Shown here: positions 47,117 through 57,192 of the stretch, piece by piece
Layout: each line of letters starts with the position of its first letter
Position numbering within the stretch: the first letter of the stretch is position 1
NCBI GenBank assembly: GCA_020809705.1
Contig: CP085826.1
Span: 4,030,001 to 4,094,000 of the forward strand
Reading direction: 5' to 3'
From: Calonectria ilicicola
Taxonomy: Eukaryota > Ascomycota > Sordariomycetes > Hypocreales > Nectriaceae
DNA: 64,000 bases
Made by a program: the position numbers and the translations under genes
Notes under the pieces: generated by a model
Told to the model about the DNA's origin: nothing
Databases searched by the model: none
Seen by the model: the letters and a program-made list of their open reading frames with translations, nothing else

Positions 47117-47235
47117 ATGCCCTGGCCTCCTTATTTTTCTCCGGCTTCACGCTCATGACGAGCCGCACTCCTTACCTGTTTGAGCCTTGATCGCCCATGC
47201 TTCCTAACCGTCCATATCTGCCTCTTCCACCGTGA
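47117..47235 (+). other. three tandem upstream ORFs before pmr1
   Basis: Three ATG-initiated mini-frames of 13, 11 and 12 codons: 47117-47158 (MPWPPYFSPASRS), 47155-47190 (MTSRTPYLFEP) and 47197-47235 (MLPNRPYLPLPP). The first two overlap through ATGA; the third starts 6 nt after the second stops and ends 24 nt before the main ATG. If the transcript includes them they should reduce pmr1 translation. The transcription start is not visible. Confidence 0.4.
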
Positions 47236-47259
47236 CGAGGCTCTCTGCGCGTCAACATT

Positions 47260-50200
47260 ATGCAGTTACCATGGACTGGGCGCGACGGCCCCGGAAATCA
47301 GTCCCTCCTACCGCTATCGAATATCCCGACCATCAAGACCGAGAATTCCGACTTCAGCGATGCTGATCGTCCACGACGACCTACTCGTCATGTCCGAACA
47401 ACATCCTCGCACGCAAGAGTGAGGCTCCTACTAGCCTGAAAGCCATGCGATGCATTCTTACTAATCCCGTTCATAGAGCGTCGCCGATAACTTCTCGTAC
47501 ATGACCCCCAGCGAGGCGGCCGCAAACCTACGAACCTCCTTATCCCATGGTCTCACACCTACCGAAGCTCTCACGAGACTCAGCGAACACGGTCCCAACG
47601 AGATCCCTCACGATGAACCTGAGCCATTGTGGCTGCGCTTCCTGAAACAGTTTCAAGAGCCGCTGATTGTTCTGCTTCTGGTGTCAGCAGGCGCATCGAT
47701 GCTTTTGGGCAATACGGACGATTGTATCAGTATCACAGTAGCTGTCACGATCGTCGTGACGGTTGGCTTTGTTCAGGAATATCGATCTGAAAAGTCCATC
47801 GAGGCCCTAAACCATCTGGTACCAAACCACGCCCATCTGGTTCGTGGCCAATCCAATAAATCTGGCGGTCCCTCGGCAGTATGGCCTCCCCGATTGGATG
47901 ATTCAAGCGATTCAGCGCCTTCTCCTGGCTCAGTTACGCCCATCAGCGATGTTTTAGACGCCACTTCTTCCAAAGTCATGGCTTCGGAACTTGTTCCCGG
48001 TGATTTGGTTCTTTTTACCACCGGCGATCGCATCCCGGCCGATATTCGAGTTACCAAAGCTGCTGACCTTACCATTGATGCATCCAACTTGACTGGTGAG
48101 ACGGAGCCTGTTAGGGTAACGCCTGAAGCTCGGCGCCGCGGATTCGGTTCATATGGCCTCGAAAAAGCCCAGAACGATCGGCCAGGTTCCCTCTCACCTT
48201 CGCATCATCATGAACACCCGACAGAGGAGACAACCCACAATATTGCATACATGGGGACATTGATCAAGTCTGGCCACGGCCAAGGCATTGTCTTTGCAAC
48301 TGGTGGCCACACTCATTTTGGAACTATCGCGACCAGCGTCTCGGGGACTGAAAGCCCCCGATCTCCTCTGCAGCTCTCCATGGATGATCTCGGGTCTCAG
48401 CTCAGCAAGGCTTCGTTTGTAGTTATTGGTCTTATTTCATTTATCGGCTGGCTGCAAGGCAAGAAGTTGTTGGAAATTTTCCAAATTTCGATTTCCTTAG
48501 CTGTGGCGGCCATTCCAGAAGGATTACCTATTATTGTTACTGTCACATTGGCACTAGGAGTACATCGCATGGCTAAGCATAATGCCATTGTACGCAGAAT
48601 GCCCAAGGTTGAGACTCTAGGCTCAGTAAACGTTGTTTGCACGGACAAAACGGGTATGCTGATCCACTCGATCGACAGATGCGGATGCTAATTTACACAA
48701 CCAGGCACTCTCACCACGAACCATATGACCACTACCAAGATGTGGTACTTCGGCACGTCAGATCCTGTTGAAGTCGATACAGACCACGTTGCCTCAGATA
48801 CCAATCCGGATCTGAACCCAGCTTGCCTTCGGGTTCTTCGAATCGGTAACGTCGCCAACAATGCGCGCCTTGCTCAAAAGTATACGGAGCACGGCGCTGC
48901 TGCAAGCGCTGTTCTGTCTTCAACTCTGGGTCGCGAACAAGTGTCTACGTACACGCGCTGGGTTGGTCAACCAACTGATGTGGCCATGTTAGATTTGCTT
49001 GATCGTTTCAAGGAGCACGATGTTCGTGAATCTCTCGGCCCTCGAGTCAGTGAGACGCCGTTTAGTTCACAACGAAAATGGATGGGCGTCACTATTGGCG
49101 CCGATCCGAAGTCTGACAAGGAATACGCGTATATGAAAGGTTCAATCGAAAAGGTTCTCGCTGCTTGTGATACTTACCTTGAAAAGGATGGAAAAGAAAT
49201 CGTCTTGGACTCCACTAGACGGCAAGAAGCGATAAAGGCCGCAGAAACCATGGCTGTTCAGGGTCTTCGCGTCTTGGCATTTGCAAGTGGCTCGGTGTCA
49301 AAATCTTCCAAATCGAAGAGCCAACGGGCGAACCGCGGTGCTTCTGGCTTCGAAAGGAGTGATAGTCCTGCTTCTCATTCTCCCGAAGAGCTTTACAAAG
49401 GTCTCACTTTTGCTGGTCTTGTCGGTATGCGTGATCCCCCTCGCCCTGGGGTTGATCATTCTATCCGCCGATTAATGCGGGGAGGTGTCAAGGTTATCAT
49501 GATCACAGGAGATGCTGAAACAACGGCACTTGCTATTGGTAAGCAGCTGGGCATGAATATTGCTATTCCCAGCAATCACGCCCACGGCCAGGGAACCGTC
49601 AAGCCCGTTCTTCGAGGCGATGAAGTAGACGCCATGTCCCTCGAAGATCTTGCACAAGCTTTGCAACACACCACCATCTTTGCACGAACCAACCCCGACC
49701 ATAAGTTGAAGATTATTCAAGCCTTGCAATCAAGAGGTGACATCGTTGCCATGGTGCGTATTGCCACATAACCAACCTCGCATGTGTGTTCGTGGTTTAC
49801 TGACATTGTATAATAGACTGGCGATGGTGTAAACGATGCTCCTGCTCTAAAGAAGGCCGATATTGGTATCTCCATGGGACGTCATGGAACTGACGTGGCC
49901 AAAGAAGCAGCAGACATGATCTTGACGGACGATGATTTCTCTACTATCCTCCATGCAATCGAGGAAGGCAAAGGAATTTTCAACAACATCCAGAACTTTT
50001 TGACGTTCCAGCTTAGCACGAGTGCTGCCAGCTTAGCGCTTGTATTAATCTGCACATGCTTCGGTTTCAAAACGCCGCTGAACGCAATGCAGATTCTCTG
50101 GATCAGTAAGTTTCACATTTCACATTGGCAGAAAGTCTCACTAACAACGGCAGACATCATCATGGACGGACCTCCTGCACAGTCACTGGGCGTTGAAGCA

Positions 50201-50689
50201 GTGGACCCTGATGTCATGAATAAGCCTCCGCGAAAGCGAGGGGACCCTGTACTGACCCGGCCACTGGTCACTCGAGTTCTAACGGCTGCTGCCATCATCA
50301 TGGTTGGAACCATGTTCATCTACAGTCGTGAAATGCTCGATGGCCAGGTTACGCGTCGCGACACAACCATGGCATTTACATGTTTTGTTCTATTCGACAT
50401 GTTCAATGCGCTCAGCTGCAGATCCGAGTCGAAATCGATATTGCGGGGCGAGGTCGGACTGTTCTCCAATAATTTGTTCAATTGGGCCGTTTCCCTAAGC
50501 TTGGCTGGCCAGTTACTTGTCATCTACTTCCCATGGCTTCAGGAGACTTTCCAGACTGAGGCCCTTGGACTATTTGATCTTGTTCGTTTGGTTATGTTAT
50601 GCAGCACGGTTTTCTGGGCAGACGAATTAAGGAAATATCTCAAGTACGGGAAACGGCGTTTTAGTAGCGGATATAGCCAGGCGGTATAG
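47260..50689 (+). CDS. pmr1: P-type Ca2+/Mn2+-transporting ATPase, Pmr1-type (Golgi)
   Basis: Pump that loads the Golgi with Ca2+ and Mn2+ for glycosylation and secretion. Exons 47260-47418, 47477-48653, 48705-49753, 49817-50105 and 50154-50689 give 1069 aa; all junctions keep frame. Visible P2-type motifs: TGE of the actuator domain (259-261), PEGLP in membrane helix 4, phosphorylation site DKTGTLT (Asp443, codon run split by intron 2), [17 protein letters not shown] (hinge, across intron 3) and [19 protein letters not shown]. The N-terminus from [10 protein letters not shown] is Ser/Arg-rich. Two Ser/Pro/His-rich insertions (about 179-215 and 267-303) make the protein longer than yeast Pmr1. 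Followed on the same strand by COG4, another Golgi gene. Confidence 0.95.
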
Positions 50690-51122
50690 GTGATAGACGA
50701 TATCTGGGAGGTAATTGTACTATTATGCTGTGTATAACGGTGGGGCTTGATTGCATAGCGATGACTACGGAAAAGAGAAAAATGAAAAATGAACATAGCA
50801 ATAATTATTATATAAGCAATTTATGATTTACGATATCGAATTTCATGCAAGTACTTGAGTGCTATATGGCTGGTAGCTTGGAATTAAAAAAAAGAGATGG
50901 TATCATGGTTGTGGTGCAGGGTAAGTGTGGGCATTTCGAATGTGTGGAGTTGACTGCGTGTCCCCAATCCTCATTATTCAGTCACGGAGCTTACCTGGTA
51001 TCTTCTATGCGCGGTGTGCGCAAACAAACCTCCACGCCGACACATTTATCTATTTTAAAGTTGTTCAACCGCCCCCGATCAAGAGCCCCGGTAGCGATGC
51101 GCCCACCGTCCCGACGTCCTCA
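50690..51122. other. intergenic pmr1 / cog4
   Basis: 433 bp with AT-rich pmr1 3' flank, then the cog4 promoter. The frame before the cog4 ATG is open back to about 50925 but its first ATG is not clearly superior, so it is left as leader. Confidence 0.55.
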
Positions 51123-53571
51123 ATGACCATGCCAACACTCTCCAACGGCTTCCCCCGTGCTCTGGACAGCGACCATGTCGCCCACGCCCCCACTATGGCA
51201 CTCCAGAATGCCACCAGCGAAGCTGAAATCCGCAATGCGCTGGCAGCTTTACATGCGCGAGAGAGCTCGATAACAACCCGGCTCGAGGCTCTGGTCGCTT
51301 CCCAAGCCGACCTATCCCGCGACCTCGGCCGACTCGACCTGCTTCGAGCTGGGCTTGGTGCACAAGTCATTGCTGCGCGCTCTGTTGGCAATGACATGCT
51401 GGCTGGTGCTGCGGACACTGCCGGGAGACTAAGCGACAAAGTCAAGGAGCTGGATCTGGAGAAGAGCCGTGTCGAGGATACACTTAGAGTGGTGGAGCAA
51501 GTCGCGGAGCTCAAGGCGTGCGTCAATGGCGTCGTAGGTTCCATGGGAGCTCCCCAGGATTGGGAGGCGGCAGCTGGATACCTGTCGAGAGCGAGCCAAG
51601 TGCCAGAAGATATCATCAAGGGATCATTTGCATCCGATATAGTGCCGAGCGTCGAGGTACCCGACCCACCGTGGGTAACGCTCGAGAATTCAAGGGAGAG
51701 TCTCTGTGGCCTATTCCTCAGAGAGTTTGAAAAAGCAACAGGGGACGGCGACGAAGTAAAGGTTACACGGTTTTTCAAGCTGTTCCCGTTGATCGGAAGA
51801 GCAGATACCGGCCTGGATGTCTATGGACGATACGTTTGCCAAGGAGTGGCAGGTCATGCGCGAGCCACCTTGAAGAGTTTGGGATCTCAAGCCCGAAGCG
51901 AGGGTCTCTTCTATGCTACAGCTTTGACGAAGCTTTTCGAGCATGTCGCGCAAATTGTTGAGGGCCACGGAGGATTGGTTGAGAGACACTATGGCCCCGG
52001 AAAGATGGTTCGTGTCATCGATCGACTACAGATGGAGGTAGATGTTCAGGGTGGCATAGTTATTGACACCTGGAGTGATGAAAGAGGAATCGACAGGAAG
52101 TTGACTGACGTAAAAAGTTATCCTTTCTCGTTCCTCGCCCAGAGCCTTCTTCCCCCTCAAGGGCGAAGTGGTACTCCAAGAGTGAACTCGCCTGCACTAG
52201 GCCAAGCGAATAATCCTCGCGAGAGTGAGGACGAAGGCGTAAACATGCGAGAGGTTGATGGTCTCCTAAGCGAGATTTCCGTAATGCTTGGTCACTGGGC
52301 GCTGTATACTCGTTTCTTAGCAGGGAAATGCAGAGTACGTTTTCCCCAATTATCAAGTCTTTGTTACATCATTGTTAACCCACTCCTAGGACCCAACTGC
52401 GGCAGACGACGCACCACTTGTTGTTCCAGATGTCTTAGTCAAGTCGAATCTCTACCGCAAGGTGTCCAGTAAACTAACCACACCCTACAACGTCATGACT
52501 CTCTTCTTCTTCCGCCGATCTGTCGAGAAAGCATTTCAGATGGATGAATACCCTACTGGACTGTCACTTAGTATGAATAAGTCGATTGAGGCCAACTCCC
52601 CATTTATCATCATGGCTGTGGATGTGGTTATGTACATCGTAAACGGTGTCATCGACAAGTCCATCAGAACATCGCAGAGAGATGTCATCGCCTCTGTTGT
52701 GCCCATGGTTGAACGCATCTTGACCGGAGATTTTATTCGCATGATCCAACGCAAGATGATAGATGAATCATTTCCCAGGGCAGCTGTCCAAGGAGGCTTC
52801 CCACCAGAGGATAAAATCATCCAGTTCATTGTTCTCATTAACAGCCTTGACATGTCAAACGAATACCTCACTCGTGTCATCAACGGTCGCATAGGCGAAC
52901 TCGATGGTGGGCCCCAAGCAGGACCATTAAAAGACTCATTCCCGTTCGAAAGAGACGTCACCTTTGTTGCAACTACTTTACAGCGAGTGCGAACCTCATT
53001 TATTTCGAAAAGCAACGAGCTCTTGAGTGAAGGCGTTCATGTGCTTTTTGAGAATGTCGTTAGAGCACGTCTGCGACCCGTATTGGGCGAAACATTTAGG
53101 GACGTGGACTATACTCTCACAGAAGATGACATTGCCGATATTGCCCAACAAAACGACGAAGATGAAGAAGATGTCTTGGAGCGAGTTCCAAGGCGCTTTG
53201 AGCATGGATGGGATCAACTCATGAAACCTATTGCCCGGCTGATGACGCCTGGAACATACACAACATTATTGGATACGACGACCAAGTATTTGGCAAAAAT
53301 ATGGGAGAAGAGGATTCTTAGCTACAGCGGACGCACAAACGCTTTTGGAGCTATCCGCATTGAGCGAGACTTTAGTGCCCTGGTGGACACCGTTTCGCGT
53401 GGCAACTACGCCGTGAGAGAAGTGTTTTCTAAGGTGACACAGCTTCTCATGGTTGCAAATATGGAAGACGAAGAGTGGGACGAGCTGATGGCCATGGAGG
53501 GCAATGATGGCATAGACTGGGTTCTTACAGAGGAGGAAAGGAGGAAGGCAAGAAACCTGGTACGAACCTGA
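51123..53571 (+). CDS. cog4: conserved oligomeric Golgi complex subunit 4
   Basis: Lobe A subunit of the COG tethering complex for intra-Golgi retrograde vesicles; it binds SNARE regulators. Exons 51123-52334 and 52390-53571 (55-nt intron) give 797 aa. The start MTMPTLSNGF precedes a coiled-coil N-terminal domain (SEAEIRNALAALHARESS, AADTAGRLSDKVKELDLEK). The COG4 core follows (FFKLFPLIGRADTGLDVYGR, HVAQIVEGHGGLVERHYGPG), then the helical C-terminal bundle (SKLTTPYNVMTLFFFRRSVE, VLINSLDMSNEYL, LAKIWEKRI, RGNYAVREVFSKVTQLLMV). Upstream in-frame ATGs (50925, 50940) would add up to 66 residues and are not favoured. Confidence 0.93.
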
Positions 53572-54349
53572 TACTGGGATTTATGAGGATTGGTTTACAG
53601 AAGAAGCTTCGGACGACCATAAAAGCCATGATGGGACTAAAAATAAAGCATTTCGCATTAATATCCCAAAAGTTGAAGACCATAATTTTATTTCTTTGAC
53701 TTCTCTTGGGAGACTATTAAAGTTTCACCTACCAACGGGAATTACAATACACACACACCTTGAACGAATGATTTCATTTCTCCACCTTGAGTGCCACATA
53801 ACCTAAGCTGCCCTAAATAAATCATTGTATATTCAAGGAAAAATAATCTGGGGGAAAAGGTGTTACATAAAACATTCCGTTTTATTTTACTTTATTTTAC
53901 TTGATGCGGTTGTACAATTTTATTTCCCATCAATCAATAATACATAAGGTACAGAGTACTATTCTTAACCGTGCTAAGAATGGTAAAACCCTATCATTGT
54001 ACCTTAAGGTGCCCCTGCTAATCGAGTCGAGCTCGCGATTGCATTCAAAACAGGAATAAATAGAGAAATGTCAAATATCTCGTTAATATGATCAGAGGAT
54101 CCTGGGAATAAGTAGATGGAGCACAATCTTTCCAGGGTTTTACCTTCTGTAGAGGTTGTCCCCAGAGGACATGTTAGTGGAACGTGCGCTGAGCCGCAAT
54201 CGGCTGCACTGGGAATAGGCTTCTGAGTGGCGCTAAAATGGAGTTTTCACCGGTGCCTTGGGCTGCCCTCAGGCGCTACCTTGGATGAAATGGGGCCGTA
54301 GGCAGCTTTACTAGTTTGCTATGATGAGTGAGCGTGAAAGCCTGCAGTG
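53572..54349. other. intergenic cog4 / sua5
   Basis: 778 bp, clearly AT-rich in the first half, with TTTATTTTACTT repeats around 53879-53902. It holds the cog4 3' flank and the sua5 promoter. No gene seen. Confidence 0.6.
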
Positions 54350-55897
54350 ATGAATTTTTCCATGACTCAAAGAAGCCTCATCCTCTTGGCCAAACATCGG
54401 ACCTGTTGCAGACATCTCCGTTTCGCCGTTTCCTGCAAGAGAAAAACTTGTGCATTTTCTCGTCCTTATTTTACCACTAGCAGATTTTTAACATCATCCC
54501 ATTTTATCCTGGTTCGTCATCTCGCACAGCCGCCACTTACATCGGCCTTCGTACGGAGGTTGACCTCTCCAGCCCTGCCCACAATGGAGACACGGATCGT
54601 GAGGGTGCCCAACAAGGGCTCCCTGGGGCATTTTAGAGTAGGAGAAGGTTTGACCAGGCTGGATTCCTGGGAAATCGAGACTGAGCAGAAAGATGCCTTG
54701 CGTGTGCTTGAGAATGCCGCTCAAGATCTCAAGACTAAGGATACCCCCGTTGCATTTCCTACTGAAACTGTGTATGGACTTGGCGCGGATGCTACACGAA
54801 CCGGCTCTGTCAAAGGAATTTATTCCGCCAAGGGGCGACCTTCAGATAATCCTCTCATCATCCATGTGTGCGACCTGGACATGTTGCGACAATATGTGGG
54901 AACGAACAGCCAAGCAAACGGAGATGGCGATAACATCCCCAGCAGATACAAATCACTGATAGAGAAATTTTGGCCGGGCCCTCTGACTATTTTGATGCCA
55001 AACCCAGAACCATCGAAGCTCGCCCCAGAGGTTACGGCGGGACTCAAGACGTTTGGTGTGCGAATGCCCTCATCCCCTCTGGCTCTTTCGCTCATCAAAC
55101 TTGCTGGCGTTCCCGTGGCGGCACCCTCTGCGAATGCTTCTACCAAACCATCACCGACTACAGCGCAGCATGTTATGGATGATTTGAACGGGAGGATCGA
55201 ACTGATTCTTGACGGAGGTCAGTGCGACGTCGGAGTAGAGAGCACCGTTGTGGATGGACTCTGTGACCCGCCTGTTATCCTCCGACCTGGAGGTATTGGG
55301 TTAGACGAACTGAGAACTTGCCCAGGTTGGGAGAATGCGGTCATAGCATACAAGGACCAAAGCGAAGAAGGCAAGGCCGCACCTAGGGCACCAGGAATGA
55401 AGTATAAGCACTACAGCCCAAAGGCAAGGGTGGTGCTCTATGAATCAAGTTACAAACAGGGGTCATCGGGCGTGATTTTGTCCGACATTGAACCTACAAA
55501 CGGCGTTGTTAATGGCGCCGCTACGAATGGAGACAGGCCAATGAGAAAAATCGGAGTGATTCGCACTCAACGATGGGAAGCAGGGGCTGGGCTGCAGTGC
55601 ACTCAACTCAAGCCATCTGCTCAGGAGGCACAAGGAGGTGACGGACAAGACGGAACACCATACACAGTTTATGAAGGAGAGCTCACGAACAAAAATGGAG
55701 AAATAACTGGCCAAGTCTTGGATATTGATCTTGGCAAGGACACTGAAGGAATTGCCCGAGGTCTCTTCTCAGCCCTGAGGGAGTTTGATCGGCGCGGGGC
55801 GGACACCATCTTCGTGGACGGGATAGAGGATAGAATCGACATCGCCGCGGCGGTCATGAACCGCCTCCGTAAGGCAGCTTCAGAGATTAGAGCATGA
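54350..55897 (+). CDS. sua5: threonylcarbamoyl-AMP synthase Sua5/YrdC
   Basis: Makes threonylcarbamoyl-AMP from threonine, bicarbonate and ATP, the first step of t6A37 formation in ANN-decoding tRNAs. A single exon encodes 515 aa from 54350 or 437 aa from a second in-frame ATG at 54584 (METRIVRVPNKG). The 78-residue extension is rich in Arg/Ser and nearly free of acidic residues, as in a mitochondrial presequence. The second ATG has a better context (CACAATGG). The YrdC domain shows TPVAFPTETVYGLGADAT, SAKGRPSDNPLIIHV, FWPGPLTILM, GVRMPSSPLA and PSANASTKPSPT. The Sua5 C-terminal domain follows (PGMKYKHYSPKARV). Convergent with the zeta-COP gene, 186 bp apart. Confidence 0.94.
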   Translation: MNFSMTQRSLILLAKHRTCCRHLRFAVSCKRKTCAFSRPYFTTSRFLTSSHFILVRHLAQPPLTSAFVRRLTSPALPTMETRIVRVPNKGSLGHFRVGEGLTRLDSWEIETEQKDALRVLENAAQDLKTKDTPVAFPTETVYGLGADATRTGSVKGIYSAKGRPSDNPLIIHVCDLDMLRQYVGTNSQANGDGDNIPSRYKSLIEKFWPGPLTILMPNPEPSKLAPEVTAGLKTFGVRMPSSPLALSLIKLAGVPVAAPSANASTKPSPTTAQHVMDDLNGRIELILDGGQCDVGVESTVVDGLCDPPVILRPGGIGLDELRTCPGWENAVIAYKDQSEEGKAAPRAPGMKYKHYSPKARVVLYESSYKQGSSGVILSDIEPTNGVVNGAATNGDRPMRKIGVIRTQRWEAGAGLQCTQLKPSAQEAQGGDGQDGTPYTVYEGELTNKNGEITGQVLDIDLGKDTEGIARGLFSALREFDRRGADTIFVDGIEDRIDIAAAVMNRLRKAASEIRA

Positions 55898-56083
55898 ATG
55901 ATCAGATCAATTAGACCTCCTTTCCTGCACCTCCCTGTATAAACAAGCCCCCTAACCCTTTTGCCAATGACAAAACCCCAACAGCGAGACTTCTTTTGGC
56001 TTGTAGTTGTTGTTGCATGCGGCGCTAGAATAATGACAAAACTCCGAAATGCCAGACAGACAGACATTCTTCTATATCTACTC

Positions 56084-56814
56084 TCACAGTCCCTGTCGGA
56101 GCCAGTCCGCCAGTTTCGACTTTCCAAGCTGCGCTAGGTTGTTCACGCCTTGTTCGCTGAGATCGATGCGCCCGACGGGGGCGTCCTGGGTAGGCGCACG
56201 GCTGACTCGCTGGACGATAATGGTGGGGTCGGTCTCGAGAATGATGCCGTCGTCAACAATCTCATCGATGGCGAGTGAGACAAGATCGTAGTTTTCCACA
56301 ATGGTGCGCTTGTCAACGGATTGCCTGGTGTCGTTGGGGTCAGCACTGTGGTTACTCGGATTATGGATTGGGACAAGGAGGAGGAGCTTACTTGAAGAGT
56401 AGGTGGAGAGAGTCTCGCAGGGCGAGGACAGTGTTGTAGAGGAGAATCTCGTTCTCGTCAACACTGCCCACAACGTACATCATGACGTCTGACTCCATCT
56501 TGTACAGCACAATGCGGTTGTCGTAAAGAATAATGTCACCGGTTTGCTTGGCGGTCTTCTCGAGAAGGCCCTTCTCAAAGGCCTTTTGCGACTTTACATC
56601 GGAGTAGGGGTTGGAGGAGGCAGACGAAGCTGTTGTCGTCGGAGGTCAGCATGACTGCGCCAAAGGGACACCTTTGGGGAGCTGGAGGTTCCAATTACAT
56701 ACCATTGGGAGCTGTGTGAGGTGGCGTAAAGTACTTTGCGAATATGCGGGCGCCATCCTCAATGCCAAGAATGAGGATGGCCTGAATGGAGAAGAGGGTC
56801 ATTCCAGGAGACAT
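56084..56814 (-). CDS. ret3: coatomer subunit zeta (Ret3)
   Basis: Small adaptin-like subunit of the COPI coat for Golgi-to-ER retrograde transport. Exons 56814-56703, 56629-56392 and 56324-56084 (introns 73 and 67 nt) give 196 aa. The start MSPGMTLFSIQAILILGIED is followed by GARIFAKYFTPPH, QKAFEKGLLEKTAKQTGDI, MMYVVGSVDENEILLYNTV, DEIVDDGIILETDP and C-terminal LGKSKLADWLRQGL, a normal longin-like zeta-COP layout with a short Ser/Asn insertion at exon 1/2. Divergent with mcm4 over 378 bp. Confidence 0.95.
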
Positions 56815-57192
56815 GGCGGCGGTTTTGGAGTTGCGAAAGCCCACGTTGGCACTTGAATCCCACGATACTATTGCGAGGCGGCCCCTCTAGACCGATGTCC
56901 CAAATGCCAGCATATGCCACACCTCTGCGATTGGGGGGCGCACGGCAAAAGTGTTTTGCCGATTCTCCGAGCATAACTGTTCAATCTGATCCCTGGCGCA
57001 GCTCTCGCGTACGCACGGGCCACAGGCTGGCTTTTTAATTGCCAGCTTTCGCGTAACCACTTTACGCGTTTTCCCAAACAGGACGCGACCCACCTGTTGC
57101 TGGGTGATTCCCCCCTCAATTTTTGTCCATTGTGAATAACCACAGTTGCCAAGTATCTTGTTTGAGTGAAAGCCAACACCAACGACACCACC
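56815..57192. promoter_or_regulatory. divergent promoter zeta-COP / mcm4 with MCB/E2F-like sites
   Basis: ACGCGT (57064-57069) is a perfect MluI cell-cycle box, and TTTCGCGT (57047-57054) matches an E2F/SCB-type core, 10 nt apart and about 125-145 bp upstream of the mcm4 ATG. In yeasts MBF/SBF sites drive G1/S expression of DNA replication genes, so these fit mcm4 more than the coatomer gene. A single hexamer can occur by chance; the pairing and position raise the likelihood. Confidence 0.55.

Larger units (their letters stand above)
44978..47259. other. divergent intergenic region rad21 / pmr1
   Basis: 2.3 kb holding the rad21 promoter, an AT-rich middle and the pmr1 promoter and leader. 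A perfect 10-nt triplicate lies at 45641-45670. Frames of 129-181 codons at 45161-45969 (+) lack family content. Confidence 0.55.
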
